From Flavobacterium sp. (lineage in GTDB: Bacteria; Bacteroidota; Bacteroidia; Flavobacteriales; Flavobacteriaceae): a DNA stretch of 64,000 nucleotides. The DNA lies in NCBI RefSeq assembly GCF_025352425.1, contig NZ_JANXTI010000008.1, positions 54,834 through 118,833 on the forward strand. Reading direction: 5' to 3'. The notes beneath the pieces are model-generated. The model worked only from the letters and a program-made list of their open reading frames with translations. It searched no databases and was not told where the DNA came from. Positions 8,898 to 18,630 of this stretch are shown here, one piece after another (position 1 is the stretch's first letter; every line of letters starts with the position of its first letter). Both the position numbers and the translations under genes were made by a program.

Positions 8898-10052
8898 ATG
8901 AACTACTTCTCTTCCGATTTTAAACTTGGAATTCTCGGTGGCGGACAATTAGGCAAAATGCTATTGGCTGAAACCAGAAAATTTGATATTCAAACCTATG
9001 TTATTGATTCAAGCACAGAAGCGCCTTGTCAATTTGGCGCTACTCATTTCATAATTGGCGATTTGATGAATTATGAAACCGTTTATGAATTTGGGAAAAA
9101 AGTAGATTTACTAACCATCGAAATTGAAAATATCAATCTTGATGCTTTGGATAAATTGGAAGCAGAAGGTTTAAAAGTTTTCCCTTCGCCAAAAACCCTC
9201 AGGTTAATTCAGCATAAAGGTGTTCAAAAAGATTTTTATATCGAAAATCAAATTCCAACTGCGGCTTTTAAACGATTTAACAACTTAAACAAATTGCGTT
9301 CTGAAATTGAAAACGGCGTAATCGAAATGCCATTTGTTTGGAAATGTGCCCAATTTGGCTATGACGGAAACGGTGTAAAAGTGGTACGTTCAATTTCGGA
9401 TATTGAAAATCTGCCCAATGTAGAATGCATCGCTGAACAAATGGTGAAATTCAAAAATGAATTGGCGGTTATTATTGCCCGAAGCGAATCGGGTGAAGTA
9501 AAAACCTATCCTGTCGTTGAAATGGAATTCCACCCCGAAGCCAACCAAGTGGAATATGTGATTTGCCCGGCACGAATTGATGAAAAAGTTGCTCAAAAAG
9601 CTACTGAAATTGCCATGAAAGTTTCAGCCGCATACAATCATGTAGGTTTGTTGGCGGTAGAAATGTTTCAAACACACGATGGAGAAATTTTGGTTAACGA
9701 AGTTGCACCAAGACCGCATAATTCAGGACATTACAGTATTGAAGCCAGTTATACTTCACAATTTGAAAATCACTTGCGTGCAATCTTGAATTTGCCGTTA
9801 GGAAATACAGCTAATAAAGTTGCCGGAATTATGGTAAATTTGGTCGGCGCCGAAGGGTATAGTGGAAACGTTATCTACGAAAACATCGAAAAAATCATGG
9901 CAATTGATGGCGTGACGCCACATATTTATGGCAAAAAAGAAACCAGAGCATTCCGAAAAATGGGACACGTAACCATTGTAAATGAAAATATGGATGAAGC
10001 CAGAAGAATTGCCGAAGAAGTAAAAAATACCATAAAAGTTATTTCAATTTGA
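8898..10052 (+). CDS. purK: 5-(carboxyamino)imidazole ribonucleotide synthase
   Basis: ATP-grasp enzyme of de novo purine synthesis that carboxylates AIR to N5-CAIR using ATP and bicarbonate. The N-terminal nucleotide-binding motif LGILGGGQLGKML lies at residues 10-22. The ATP-grasp core includes FVWKCAQFGYDGNGVKV, and the C-terminal metal-binding region reads LVNEVAPRPHNSGHYSIEA. Its 384 residues match the family length. purE follows after 31 bases on the same strand, so the two consecutive steps are encoded together. Confidence 0.95.
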   Translation: MNYFSSDFKLGILGGGQLGKMLLAETRKFDIQTYVIDSSTEAPCQFGATHFIIGDLMNYETVYEFGKKVDLLTIEIENINLDALDKLEAEGLKVFPSPKTLRLIQHKGVQKDFYIENQIPTAAFKRFNNLNKLRSEIENGVIEMPFVWKCAQFGYDGNGVKVVRSISDIENLPNVECIAEQMVKFKNELAVIIARSESGEVKTYPVVEMEFHPEANQVEYVICPARIDEKVAQKATEIAMKVSAAYNHVGLLAVEMFQTHDGEILVNEVAPRPHNSGHYSIEASYTSQFENHLRAILNLPLGNTANKVAGIMVNLVGAEGYSGNVIYENIEKIMAIDGVTPHIYGKKETRAFRKMGHVTIVNENMDEARRIAEEVKNTIKVISI

Positions 10053-10083
10053 TTTCAAATAACCAAATAACCAAATACAACAA

Positions 10084-10569
10084 ATGAGCAAAATAGCCAT
10101 CATCATGGGAAGCCAAAGCGACCTGCCAATCATGCAGGAAGCTATCGACATTCTAAAAAGTTTTGACATCGAGACTGAAGTCGATATTGTTTCGGCACAC
10201 CGAACTCCGGAAAAATTATTTGATTTCAGCAAAAAAGCCCACACTCGTGGCATTTCCGTAATCATTGCAGGTGCCGGTGGTGCCGCTCATTTACCCGGAA
10301 TGGTAGCTTCAATGTCGCCATTACCCGTGATTGGCGTTCCTATAAAATCGAGCAATTCTATCGATGGTTGGGATTCGGTTTTGTCTATTTTGCAAATGCC
10401 GGGCGGCGTTCCTGTGGCGACAGTTGCGCTGAACGGAGCCAAAAATGCCGGAATCCTGGCGGCCCAAATCATTGGCAGCCACGACAAACTGATACTCGAT
10501 AAAATCATTGTTTACAAAGAGTCATTAAAGGATGCTGTGAACAAATCGTCGGATGAAATGAAGAAGTAA
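10084..10569 (+). CDS. purE: N5-carboxyaminoimidazole ribonucleotide mutase
   Basis: Converts N5-CAIR, the product of PurK, to CAIR. Class I PurE motifs are GSQSDLPIM (residues 9-17), SAHRTPEKLF (37-46), which holds the catalytic His, AGAGGAAHLPGM and PVIGVPIKSS. The length of 161 residues is normal. It forms a two-gene unit with purK. A REP-like inverted repeat begins about 30 bases after the stop. Confidence 0.95.
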   Translation: MSKIAIIMGSQSDLPIMQEAIDILKSFDIETEVDIVSAHRTPEKLFDFSKKAHTRGISVIIAGAGGAAHLPGMVASMSPLPVIGVPIKSSNSIDGWDSVLSILQMPGGVPVATVALNGAKNAGILAAQIIGSHDKLILDKIIVYKESLKDAVNKSSDEMKK

Positions 10570-10601
10570 TAGGAGCTATTTCCCGCTATACGTTCCAATC
10601 T

Positions 10602-10742
10602 GTCATTGCGAGGAACGAAGCAATCTCATCAAGATTGTGCATCGCAATGTCAGGATTTCCACTGCTATCGGGGCTAGAAACCCTAATTAAAAAACAATAA
10701 ACAACTTAATTAAGGACGAGATTGCTTCGTTCCTCGCAATGA
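10602..10742. repeat. REP-like element: 25-bp perfect inverted repeat enclosing a second hairpin-like element
   Basis: The left arm starts gtcattgcgaggaacgaagc and ends aatctc (10602-10627). The right arm at 10718-10742 is its perfect reverse complement over 25 bases. About 90 bases lie between the arms. An outer sequence, tcccgctatacg, and an inner one, ccactgctatcgggg, look like parts of a further dispersed element. The right arm runs into the start codon of the M3 peptidase gene at 10745. Confidence 0.85.
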
Positions 10743-10744
10743 TC

Positions 10745-12772
10745 ATGAAAATCTTAACACAAAAATTCAACACAAAACACAACACAGCACCATTTTCACA
10801 AATAAAATTGGAAGATTACCAAACTGCTTTCGAAGAAAACATCGCAAAAGCCAGAGCTGAAGTGGATGCCATTACAAATAATCCCGAAGCACCAACTTTT
10901 GAAAACACAATTGAAGCTTTGGATTATTCAGGCGAAGCTTTGGACAGATTATCGTCTATTTTCTTCAATATGAATTCAGCTGAAACTAGTGACGAAATGC
11001 AGAAAATTGCGCAGGATGTTTCTCCTTTACTTACTGCTTTCAGCAATGATATTGCGTTAAACGAAGATTTGTTCAAACGTGTAAAAACAGTATACGAACA
11101 AAAAGATAAGCTGGAATTAAGTACGGAACAGGCGACTTTACTCGATAAAAAATTCAAAAACTTTTCCAGAAACGGAGCGTTGCTTTCGGATGATAAAAAA
11201 ACACGTTTACGTGAAATCGACACCGAATTGGCCAAACTAAAGTTAACGTATGGCGAAAATGTTCTGGCAGAAACGAATAACTATCAATTGCACATTACTG
11301 ATATAATCAACTTAAAAGGTTTACCGGAAGGGACAATTGAAGCCGCTGCTAGTCTGGCAAAATCCAAAAAGCTGGAAGGATGGGTTTTTACTTTAGATTA
11401 TCCGAGTTATATTCCGTTTGTGACGTATGCAGACAATCGGGAACTTCGAAAAGAAATTGCCATTGCTAATGGCAAAAAAGCATTTCAGAATAATGAATTC
11501 AACAATGAGAAAATCACTTTACAGATTGCCAAACTCCGATTTGAACGTGCCAATTTATTAGGCTACAAAACCCATTCTGATTTTGTTCTTGAAGAAAGAA
11601 TGGCGCAAACTCCGGAAAAAGTAAAATCCTTTCTTAATGATTTACTAGCAAAGGCAAAACCCGCCGCCGAAAAGGAATTTGCCCAATTAACAGCTTTCGC
11701 CAAAGAACTAGATGGAATTGATCAACTAGAAAAATGGGACGGCGCCTATTATTCAGAAAAACTAAAACAGAAACTATTCGATTTTGATGACGAAAAACTA
11801 AAACCTTACTTCAAACTGGAGAATGTTTTGAACGGCGCATTTACAGTTGCAGAAAAGTTATTCGGAATAACATTCAAAGAAGTTTTTGATATCGATAAAT
11901 ACCATGAAGATGTGCAAACCTTCGAAGTTTCCGACTTCGAAGGTAAACTGGTTGCTGTTTTCTACACCGATTTTTTTCCAAGAAAAGGGAAACGAAACGG
12001 CGCCTGGATGACATCATTCAAGCCTCAATACATCAAGGATGACGTTAATGAAAGACCTCACGCTTCTATCGTTTGCAACTTTACACCGCCAACAGAAAGT
12101 AAGCCTTCACTCCTAACCTTTAACGAGGTCACAACTTTATTTCATGAATTTGGCCACGCTTTACACGGCATGTTAGCCAATACAACCTATCCAAGTTTAT
12201 CGGGAACATCAGTGTATTGGGATTTCGTCGAATTACCCAGCCAAGTTATGGAAAACTGGTGTTACGAACCGGAAGCACTGGCTATTTTTGCCAAACATTA
12301 TGAAACCGGAGAGATTATTCCACAGGAATATGTCAATAAAATCAAGGAAAGCGCGAGCTTTCTGGAAGGTATGGCAACCTTGCGACAATTAAGTTTCGGG
12401 ATTCTGGACATGGCTTTCCACAGCAATAATCCTAATAACATTGCCGATGTAAAAGCATTTGAAAAAGAAGCTTTTGATGGAACGTCTTTATATCCTGATG
12501 TTGAAGAAAATTGTATGAGCGTTTCGTTTTCGCATATTTTTCAAGGTGGCTATTCCTCTGGATATTACAGCTACAAATGGGCGGAAGTGTTAGATGCTGA
12601 TGCGTTTGCGTATTTTCAGGAAAAAGGGATTTTCAATAAGGAAGTCGCAACCAAATTTAAGGAAAACGTTTTATCAAAAGGCGGAACCGAATTGCCAATG
12701 GAATTATACAAACGTTTCCGCGGACAGGAACCAAAACCGGAAGCTTTGCTCAAACGGGCAGGATTGATTTAA
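10745..12772 (+). CDS. dcp: M3 family oligopeptidase / peptidyl-dipeptidase Dcp-like
   Basis: Zinc metallopeptidase that degrades short peptides. The zinc motif HEFGH lies near residue 467 in LFHEFGHALHG, with a downstream Glu in ELPSQVMENW. Other thimet-type signatures are YYSEKLKQ and HASIVCNFT, and SFSHIFQGGYSSGYYSYKWAE near the end forms the substrate pocket. At about 675 residues it matches Dcp and OpdA. No signal peptide is seen, so it is probably cytosolic. An ATG at 10739 lies inside the REP-like repeat; I chose 10745 (MKILTQKF), although the two are in frame and cannot be separated by sequence alone. Confidence 0.85.
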   Translation: MKILTQKFNTKHNTAPFSQIKLEDYQTAFEENIAKARAEVDAITNNPEAPTFENTIEALDYSGEALDRLSSIFFNMNSAETSDEMQKIAQDVSPLLTAFSNDIALNEDLFKRVKTVYEQKDKLELSTEQATLLDKKFKNFSRNGALLSDDKKTRLREIDTELAKLKLTYGENVLAETNNYQLHITDIINLKGLPEGTIEAAASLAKSKKLEGWVFTLDYPSYIPFVTYADNRELRKEIAIANGKKAFQNNEFNNEKITLQIAKLRFERANLLGYKTHSDFVLEERMAQTPEKVKSFLNDLLAKAKPAAEKEFAQLTAFAKELDGIDQLEKWDGAYYSEKLKQKLFDFDDEKLKPYFKLENVLNGAFTVAEKLFGITFKEVFDIDKYHEDVQTFEVSDFEGKLVAVFYTDFFPRKGKRNGAWMTSFKPQYIKDDVNERPHASIVCNFTPPTESKPSLLTFNEVTTLFHEFGHALHGMLANTTYPSLSGTSVYWDFVELPSQVMENWCYEPEALAIFAKHYETGEIIPQEYVNKIKESASFLEGMATLRQLSFGILDMAFHSNNPNNIADVKAFEKEAFDGTSLYPDVEENCMSVSFSHIFQGGYSSGYYSYKWAEVLDADAFAYFQEKGIFNKEVATKFKENVLSKGGTELPMELYKRFRGQEPKPEALLKRAGLI

Positions 12773-12798
12773 ATAAGCAACACACTATATAGAAAATC

Positions 12799-13242
12799 AT
12801 GAACACATTTTTAATTCCAAATTGGCTCATTATCATAAGCGGTATTGGCCAAATATTTACAGCTTTAATTTATCCATACATTCGCCATCATGTTTTTGAT
12901 TGGTATAATGATGTCAAACAGCTTAAACCACTAAATCAGGAAATCTGTAAAACGTATGGTCGATATATTCAGGGATTGAATTTTTCATTTGGATTGATTG
13001 CGATAGCGTTTACGAATGAATTAAAAGAACAATCAGCATTGGCTATGGCTTTAACGGGTTTAATTGCTGCCTATTGGGTCGGAAAAGTGGCAACTCAAAT
13101 TGCTTACTATCCAATGTATCAAATTCCGCAACGCCGGCTTTTTAAAATTGGAAGTTATGGTATGAATACATTGTTTGTGCTTTTTGCTGTAGTAAATACA
13201 ATTCTTTTCATTCATAATATAATTGGACATTACAAATTATAG
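12799..13242 (+). CDS. Small integral membrane protein of unknown function
   Basis: The 147-residue protein has about four predicted membrane segments (residues 7-25, 58-72, 78-98 and 118-140). No catalytic motif was recognised. Its stop is one base from the ATG of the SRPBCC gene, so the two are almost certainly co-transcribed. A joint function is possible but not shown. Confidence 0.7.
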   Translation: MNTFLIPNWLIIISGIGQIFTALIYPYIRHHVFDWYNDVKQLKPLNQEICKTYGRYIQGLNFSFGLIAIAFTNELKEQSALAMALTGLIAAYWVGKVATQIAYYPMYQIPQRRLFKIGSYGMNTLFVLFAVVNTILFIHNIIGHYKL

Positions 13243-13243
13243 C

Positions 13244-13699
13244 ATGACAACCATCCATCTCACCACCAAAATAAAAGCGCCAATAGAAAAGGTTTTTGAT
13301 TTCAACAGAGATATTGATATTCATAAATTATCCATTTCTAAATCAAAAGAAACGGCTATCGCCGGAATTACTAGCGGATTGATTAACCTAAACGAAACAG
13401 TAACCTGGAGAGGGAAACATTTCGGGTTTTATCAAACACATAAAAGTTTGATTTCAGCAATGGAAGCGCCACATTATTTTGTGGATGAAATGGTTGAAGG
13501 CCGTTTTAAAAGTTTTAAACACCTACACACTTTTACTGAAGAAAACGGAGTAGTTATTATGAAAGACGAGATTCAGTATCAAACTCCTTTTGGAATCGTT
13601 GGAAAGTTATTTGACAAATTGATACTTAAAAATTACATGACAAACCTGATTGCGGAACGAAATGAATTCATCAAAAATTTAATAGAAAACCAAAAGTAA
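13244..13699 (+). CDS. SRPBCC family ligand-binding protein
   Basis: START/Bet v 1-like hydrophobic-pocket fold. The N-terminal strand TTIHLTTKIKAPIEKVFDF and the later ITSGLINLNETVTWRGKHF and FVDEMVEGRFKSFKHLHTF match the polyketide cyclase/dehydrase-like SRPBCC pattern. An upstream in-frame TTG at 13223 would overlap the preceding gene; the ATG at 13244 gives 151 residues and starts at the conserved strand. The ligand is unknown. The 3' end overlaps the convergent UbiA-like gene by 21 bases. Confidence 0.75.
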   Translation: MTTIHLTTKIKAPIEKVFDFNRDIDIHKLSISKSKETAIAGITSGLINLNETVTWRGKHFGFYQTHKSLISAMEAPHYFVDEMVEGRFKSFKHLHTFTEENGVVIMKDEIQYQTPFGIVGKLFDKLILKNYMTNLIAERNEFIKNLIENQK

Positions 13700-14476
13700 A
13701 ACCCACCACAAAATCGGAATACTTTCTACCCAAAAAGAAGTATAATATTGATTTCTTTTCAGAGAAGAAAAATAAATGGCTAATCCGGTAATCAGGGCAA
13801 TCACAATATCGATAACCAAAAATTGAATTCCGATAGTTTCATTCAAACTAAAATTCAAGACATCTAAAATCACAAACAACAAAAGCAATAAATAACCCGC
13901 TTTTTTAGCTGTTTCTATTCCGAATTTTTGAGGTAATGTATTCAATGTTTTATCATCGTGCTGGCTATCATAAATTTCAAACGGAATCATTAGCGCACTA
14001 ACAAAAACAAACCTTTTCACGAATTCAAGTGCCACACTTCCATGAAAAAGTGGTGATGCGTTGCTATACACAAAAGCCGTGAGATAGGCAATGACAAAAC
14101 TCACCCAAAACATCTTTATAATTCCTTGTTTCCTCAGCAACGGATATAATAAAACCATCAATCCACCAACAATCAATTGAATCTTGACTACATTTATCAT
14201 TCGCTTAAAAAAGAAATAAAATCCGAAAACAGCCAAAAAACATACTAGAACAATGCCGTAATATTTTAGCGAATGAAATTTACCTTTCCGAAAAATGTCA
14301 AAATATTTCAGAAAATTATATCCCAAAATTGTTCCGAATAAAACACAACAAGGATAGGTAATGTGTTTACACAAATCATTCTCGAACGTTGTCACATAAA
14401 CCAAACTAAAAAGTGCCAAACCAACGTGAATTGAGGATTGAATATAAAAGTCAAGAAGCTTCCTTAAATGTTGCAT
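13679..14476 (-). CDS. UbiA-like prenyltransferase family membrane protein
   Basis: The 265-residue, highly hydrophobic protein has about seven to eight membrane segments. The second Asp-rich motif of UbiA enzymes is recognisable (YDSQHDDKTLNTLPQKFG), followed by an amphipathic segment as in the family. The first motif (NxxxDxxxD) appears only as NFLKYFDIF, so catalytic competence is uncertain. Substrate unknown. Converges with the SRPBCC gene, overlapping by 21 bases. Confidence 0.6.
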   Translation of the reverse strand: MQHLRKLLDFYIQSSIHVGLALFSLVYVTTFENDLCKHITYPCCVLFGTILGYNFLKYFDIFRKGKFHSLKYYGIVLVCFLAVFGFYFFFKRMINVVKIQLIVGGLMVLLYPLLRKQGIIKMFWVSFVIAYLTAFVYSNASPLFHGSVALEFVKRFVFVSALMIPFEIYDSQHDDKTLNTLPQKFGIETAKKAGYLLLLLFVILDVLNFSLNETIGIQFLVIDIVIALITGLAIYFSSLKRNQYYTSFWVESIPILWWVLLLVFY

Positions 14477-14572
14477 ATTTCAAAAATACATAAACTGTTA
14501 ATAACAATCCTTTTTAGTTAAAAAAAACTCGAAATTTGATACTCTTTTAACCTAAATTTTAGACTTTAATAA

Positions 14573-14580
14573 TTACTTTT
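14573..14580 (+). promoter_or_regulatory. Candidate -7 element for gcvP
   Basis: TACTTTTG fits TAnnTTTG, 47 bases before the gcvP start. No convincing -33 box at 19-21 bases. No glycine riboswitch-like structure was recognised in the leader. Confidence 0.4.
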
Positions 14581-14627
14581 GTTGCGTTAAAAACACCACA
14601 CTTTTACACTTAAGAACTTACCATTTA

Positions 14628-17471
14628 ATGAGAACAGACGCATTTGCTTTACGCCACATAGGTCCACGTGAAAGTGACCTTAACCAAATGTTCAAAACTA
14701 TCGGAGTTGAAACTTTTGACCAACTGATTTACGAAACGATTCCGGATGATATTCGTCTGAAAAACGATTTGCAATTGGAACCTGCTATGACAGAATATGA
14801 GTATTCGCTACACATTCAGGAATTAGGCAAAAAAAATAAAGTATTCAAATCCTATATCGGCTTGGGGTATCACCCAACAATTATTCCCGCGGTAATTCAA
14901 AGAAATATTTTCGAAAACCCAGGTTGGTATACGGCATATACGCCTTATCAGGCTGAGATTGCGCAGGGAAGACTTGAAGCAATCCTGAATTTCCAAACCA
15001 CCGTTATTGAATTGAGCGGAATGGAAATCGCCAACGCTTCCTTACTGGATGAAAGTACTGCTGCTGCCGAAGCCATGGCGTTATTGTTTGACGTACGAAC
15101 CCGTGACCAAAAGAAAAACAACGCCAATAAATTCTTCGTTTCCGAAGAAGTATTACCACAAACCATATCGGTTTTACAAACACGTTCTACGCCAATTGGT
15201 GTTGAATTAGTGATTGGAAACCATGAAACTTTTGATTTTTCAACCGATTTCTTCGGAGCAATTTTACAATATCCCGGAAAATATGGCCAGGTTAATGACT
15301 ACACTGGTTTTATTGCAAAAGCGAAAGCTAACGAAATAAAAGTAGCCGTTGCTGCCGATATTTTGTCATTGGTTAAATTAACTTCTCCCGGAGAAATGGG
15401 CGCCGATGTAGTGGTTGGAACAACACAACGTTTCGGAATCCCGATGGGTTACGGCGGACCACACGCTGCATTTTTTGCAACCAAAGAAGAATACAAACGC
15501 TCGATGCCCGGAAGAATCATTGGAGTAACAATTGATACGAATGGAAACCGCGCCTTGCGTATGGCATTACAAACGCGCGAACAGCATATCAAACGCGAAA
15601 AAGCGACATCCAATATTTGTACGGCTCAGGTTTTATTAGCCGTTATGGCCGGAATGTACGCGGTATATCACGGTCCGAAAGGCTTACAATACATTGCCAA
15701 TAAAGTGCATTCATCAGCGGTGACATTGGCAGATGCCTTAAATAAATTGGGCGTTTACCAAACCAACACGGCTTTCTTTGATACGATTTCTGTAAAAGCT
15801 GATGCTCAAAAAGTAAAAGCTATTGCGGAGAAAAATGAAGTAAACTTCTATTATGCTGATGCCGAGACGATTTCAATTTCGTTAAACGAAACCACTTCTA
15901 TTGCAGACATTAACCAAATCATCTCCATTTTTGCCGAAGCTACGGGAAAAGATAAAGTAACCATTTCTAACTTATCAACTTCTGATAATTTCGTTGCGGG
16001 TTCGGAAAGAAAATCAGCTTTCCTGATGCATGATGTTTTCAACAACCATCATTCTGAATCTCAGTTGATGCGTTATATCAAAAAATTAGAGCGTAAGGAT
16101 TTATCGTTAAATCATTCGATGATTTCCTTAGGATCCTGCACAATGAAACTAAACGCCGCTGCCGAAATGCTGCCGTTATCAATGGCGAACTGGAACAGCA
16201 TTCACCCTTTTGCACCGATTGAGCAGGCAGAAGGTTACATTACAATGCTTAAAAAATTAGAGCAGCAATTAAATGTAGTAACCGGTTTTGCCGGCACTAC
16301 TTTACAACCAAATTCCGGTGCGCAAGGCGAATATGCCGGGCTTATGGCTATTCGTGCCTATCATTTATCACGCGGCGACAACCACAGAAATGTGTGCTTG
16401 ATTCCATCATCGGCTCACGGAACCAATCCTGCTTCGGCTGCGATGGCAGGAATGCACATAATCGTTACCAAAACCATGGAAAATGGAAATATCGATGTGG
16501 AAGATTTGAAGGCAAAAGCAATCGAGCACGCAGCCGATTTGTCTTGTCTGATGGTAACTTATCCTTCAACCCACGGCGTTTTTGAAAGTGCTATTTGTGA
16601 AATCACCAAAATCATCCACGACAATGGCGGTTTGGTTTATATGGATGGTGCCAATATGAATGCGCAGGTTGGATTGACAAACCCAGCTACGATTGGTGCT
16701 GACGTTTGCCACCTCAACCTACATAAAACATTCGCTATCCCTCATGGCGGCGGTGGTCCCGGAGTTGGGCCAATTTGTGTCAACGAAAAACTGGTTCCAT
16801 TTTTACCAACGAATCCGGTAATTAATGTAGGTGGTGACCAGGCAATAACAGCCATTTCTGCCGCACCTTATGGTTCGGCATTGGTTTGCTTGATTTCCTA
16901 TGGCTATATCACGATGCTTGGTGCAGAAGGCTTGAAAAGCTCAACAGAGCATGCAATCCTGAATGCCAATTATATAAAAGCACGTTTGGAAGAGCATTAC
17001 CCTGTTTTATATTCAGGCGAAATGGGACGCGCAGCGCACGAAATGATTTTGGATTGTCGCTCATTCAAACAAAACGGGATTGAAGTTACTGATATAGCTA
17101 AACGTTTAATGGATTACGGTTTCCACGCGCCAACGGTTTCTTTCCCTGTTGCCGGAACCTTAATGGTTGAACCAACAGAATCGGAAGATTTAGCCGAGTT
17201 AGATCGTTTCTGTGATGCGATGATTTCTATCCGAAAAGAAATTGATGCAGCTTCTGCTGATGACAGCAATAACGTATTGAAAAATTCTCCCCATACATTG
17301 GCAATGCTAACTGCCGATACTTGGGTTTACCCCTATACTCGTGAGCAAGCGGCATATCCATTGGATTACATTCACGAAAACAAATTCTGGCCAAGCGTTC
17401 GTCGTGTTGATGATGCTTATGGCGACAGGAATTTGATTTGCTCCTGCGCGCCGATTGAGGCGTATATGTAA
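14628..17471 (+). CDS. gcvP: Glycine dehydrogenase (decarboxylating), P protein
   Basis: PLP enzyme of the glycine cleavage system. It decarboxylates glycine and passes the aminomethyl group to the lipoyl arm of GcvH. The full-length 947-residue single-chain form fuses the two homologous halves. The start RHIGPRESD matches the family. The PLP lysine is K700 within [20 protein letters not shown], and the glycine-rich loop GGGGPGVGP follows directly. Other landmarks are [10 protein letters not shown] and [11 protein letters not shown]. No gcvH or gcvT is adjacent, so the complex is encoded at separate loci. A hairpin terminator follows. Confidence 0.97.
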   Translation: MRTDAFALRHIGPRESDLNQMFKTIGVETFDQLIYETIPDDIRLKNDLQLEPAMTEYEYSLHIQELGKKNKVFKSYIGLGYHPTIIPAVIQRNIFENPGWYTAYTPYQAEIAQGRLEAILNFQTTVIELSGMEIANASLLDESTAAAEAMALLFDVRTRDQKKNNANKFFVSEEVLPQTISVLQTRSTPIGVELVIGNHETFDFSTDFFGAILQYPGKYGQVNDYTGFIAKAKANEIKVAVAADILSLVKLTSPGEMGADVVVGTTQRFGIPMGYGGPHAAFFATKEEYKRSMPGRIIGVTIDTNGNRALRMALQTREQHIKREKATSNICTAQVLLAVMAGMYAVYHGPKGLQYIANKVHSSAVTLADALNKLGVYQTNTAFFDTISVKADAQKVKAIAEKNEVNFYYADAETISISLNETTSIADINQIISIFAEATGKDKVTISNLSTSDNFVAGSERKSAFLMHDVFNNHHSESQLMRYIKKLERKDLSLNHSMISLGSCTMKLNAAAEMLPLSMANWNSIHPFAPIEQAEGYITMLKKLEQQLNVVTGFAGTTLQPNSGAQGEYAGLMAIRAYHLSRGDNHRNVCLIPSSAHGTNPASAAMAGMHIIVTKTMENGNIDVEDLKAKAIEHAADLSCLMVTYPSTHGVFESAICEITKIIHDNGGLVYMDGANMNAQVGLTNPATIGADVCHLNLHKTFAIPHGGGGPGVGPICVNEKLVPFLPTNPVINVGGDQAITAISAAPYGSALVCLISYGYITMLGAEGLKSSTEHAILNANYIKARLEEHYPVLYSGEMGRAAHEMILDCRSFKQNGIEVTDIAKRLMDYGFHAPTVSFPVAGTLMVEPTESEDLAELDRFCDAMISIRKEIDAASADDSNNVLKNSPHTLAMLTADTWVYPYTREQAAYPLDYIHENKFWPSVRRVDDAYGDRNLICSCAPIEAYM

Positions 17472-17505
17472 ATTGAATTACGGATTATAACATTTTTATT
17501 TTATC

Positions 17506-17534
17506 AAAAATCCCCTCTAGTGGGGATTTTTTTT
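17506..17534 (+). terminator. Intrinsic terminator after gcvP
   Basis: The stem AATCCCC / GGGGATT, with a TCTAGT-type loop, is followed by nine or more T residues. Confidence 0.85.
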
Positions 17535-17594
17535 TGAATTTCATTTCTGATTTTTGTAGGGGAATAATCCATAAACAATAATCATTAAATCATT

Positions 17595-18083
17595 ATGTCA
17601 AATTTAACGAACAACAGGCTGAATATAACAGCCACCGCTGCACAAATTACTGCAGTAAAAACAGCACTAGACACAATTAATACCAATCTTCCGTTTTTGA
17701 TTGGTTTAACAATTGATGAACGGATCACGCTTCCTGCAATAGACGTCAACAATAAAACATTTGCAGAAGATGCCATTAACGCAGGACTCAATAATGCGAC
17801 TCTAATTCCGTCGTATGTATCCGTTGCTAACATGCAAAACGACATGACGCTTTTTAAGCAGCTAGACGAAATCATCCTGCTTAACAAACAATTACAGGAA
17901 AAGCTACAGGATACCCAATTATTAGCCGGAAGCGAAGCATACACTTCTGCCCTTGCATTGTATAAATTGTTTGCCTCAGCTTCAGATGCGGGTGTTCCGG
18001 GCGCTGATGCCATATACAGCCAATTAAAACAACGTTTTGCCGGACAAGGAGGGACAGGTAGGCCAGCCACTAATCCGAGTTAA
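17595..18083 (+). CDS. Uncharacterised soluble protein
   Basis: The 162-residue protein has no signal peptide or membrane segment. It is rich in Ala, Thr, Asn and Leu. The N-terminal half (NRLNITATAAQITAVKTALD) and the C-terminal half (DEIILLNKQLQEKLQDTQLL) are probably helical, and the tail is Gly/Pro-rich (GQGGTGRPATNPS). I recognise no family. It has its own terminator and is followed at once by the 28-bp REP-like array. Confidence 0.65.
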   Translation: MSNLTNNRLNITATAAQITAVKTALDTINTNLPFLIGLTIDERITLPAIDVNNKTFAEDAINAGLNNATLIPSYVSVANMQNDMTLFKQLDEIILLNKQLQEKLQDTQLLAGSEAYTSALALYKLFASASDAGVPGADAIYSQLKQRFAGQGGTGRPATNPS

Positions 18084-18108
18084 TTAATCAGACACCACTA
18101 TTGTTGAG

Positions 18109-18133
18109 GCGCTTCTTTGGAGGCGCTTTTTTT
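18109..18133 (+). terminator. Intrinsic terminator after the uncharacterised gene
   Basis: GCGCTTC TTTG GAGGCGC forms a 7-bp stem with one G-U pair, followed by seven T residues. Confidence 0.7.
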
Positions 18134-18140
18134 ATGATAC

Positions 18141-18336
18141 GTCATTGCGAGGTACGAAGCACAGCCGCGTCATTGCGAGGCACGAAGCTCAGCCGCATCA
18201 TTGCGAGGCACGAAGCACAGCCGCGTCATTGCGAGGCACGAAGCACAGCCACGTCATTGCGAGGCACGAAGCTCAGCCACGTCATTGCGAGGCACGAAGC
18301 ACAGCCGCGTCATTGCGAGGCACGAAGCAATCTCAC
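18141..18336. repeat. Seven-unit tandem array of a REP-like element, exact 28-bp period
   Basis: Units start at 18141, 18169, 18197, 18225, 18253, 18281 and 18309. Each opens with gtcattgcgaggcacgaagc (atcatt in unit 3, ggtacg in unit 1) and continues with a short variable segment: acagccgc, tcagccgc, acagccac or tcagccac. The last unit instead ends aatctc, which restores the canonical single element seen elsewhere in the window. Two long plus-strand reading frames across it are by-products of the repeat. There are no unique spacers, so it is not a CRISPR array. Confidence 0.95.
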
Positions 18337-18360
18337 CTTCAACTTTAAGGAATTATCAAT

Positions 18361-18385
18361 AGATTGCTTCGTATCTCGCAATGAC
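18361..18385. repeat. Inverted partner copy closing the 28-bp array
   Basis: Agattgcttcgtatctcgca followed by atgac is the reverse complement, with a few changes, of array unit 7. The two form a potential hairpin with a loop of about 24 bases. It ends in ...atgaccatg, as at manC. Confidence 0.85.
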
Positions 18386-18390
18386 CATGT

Positions 18391-18600
18391 TTAATTGGTT
18401 ATTTAAACCAAATAAAATAGTTTTAATACATTTATATAAAAGTTATTTTAAATAATAATATATGTTAATTAACATATATTAAATAGGTTTTATAATTACT
18501 ATATTACTATTTTAACAAACATATATATGTATAATACTTAGTTTAACTATTTTTTTAACTAAATTAGTTATGCATATCAACCTTTTATTTATAAAATTTG
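18391..18600. other. Very A/T-rich non-coding stretch
   Basis: About 210 bases consisting almost entirely of A and T, with many TTTAA, ATATAT and TTAACA blocks, including a near-palindrome around aatatatgttaattaacata. No gene is seen. It may act as a promoter-proximal or AT-rich leader for the HTH gene, but no specific site except the -7 box at 18601 is supported. Confidence 0.6.
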
Positions 18601-18608
18601 TACATTTG
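18601..18608 (+). promoter_or_regulatory. Candidate -7 element for the HTH gene
   Basis: TACATTTG fits TAnnTTTG and lies 22 bases before the start codon at 18631. Confidence 0.45.
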
Positions 18609-18630
18609 ACCAACGGTAAAACGCAAATGA

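Noticed and set aside
14520..14627. Possible glycine riboswitch before gcvP
   Set aside because: The leader after the candidate promoter is about 40 bases, too short for the known aptamer, and no matching core was seen.
17585..18070. Minus-strand reading frame opposite the unknown gene
   Set aside because: It lies almost fully antisense to the plus-strand gene, which has its own terminator and a plausible start; its composition is that of a shadow frame.
18141..18336. Possible CRISPR array or repeat protein gene
   Set aside because: The 28-bp units are contiguous without spacers. The plus-strand reading frames are open only because of the repeat and encode Arg/His/Cys-rich nonsense.
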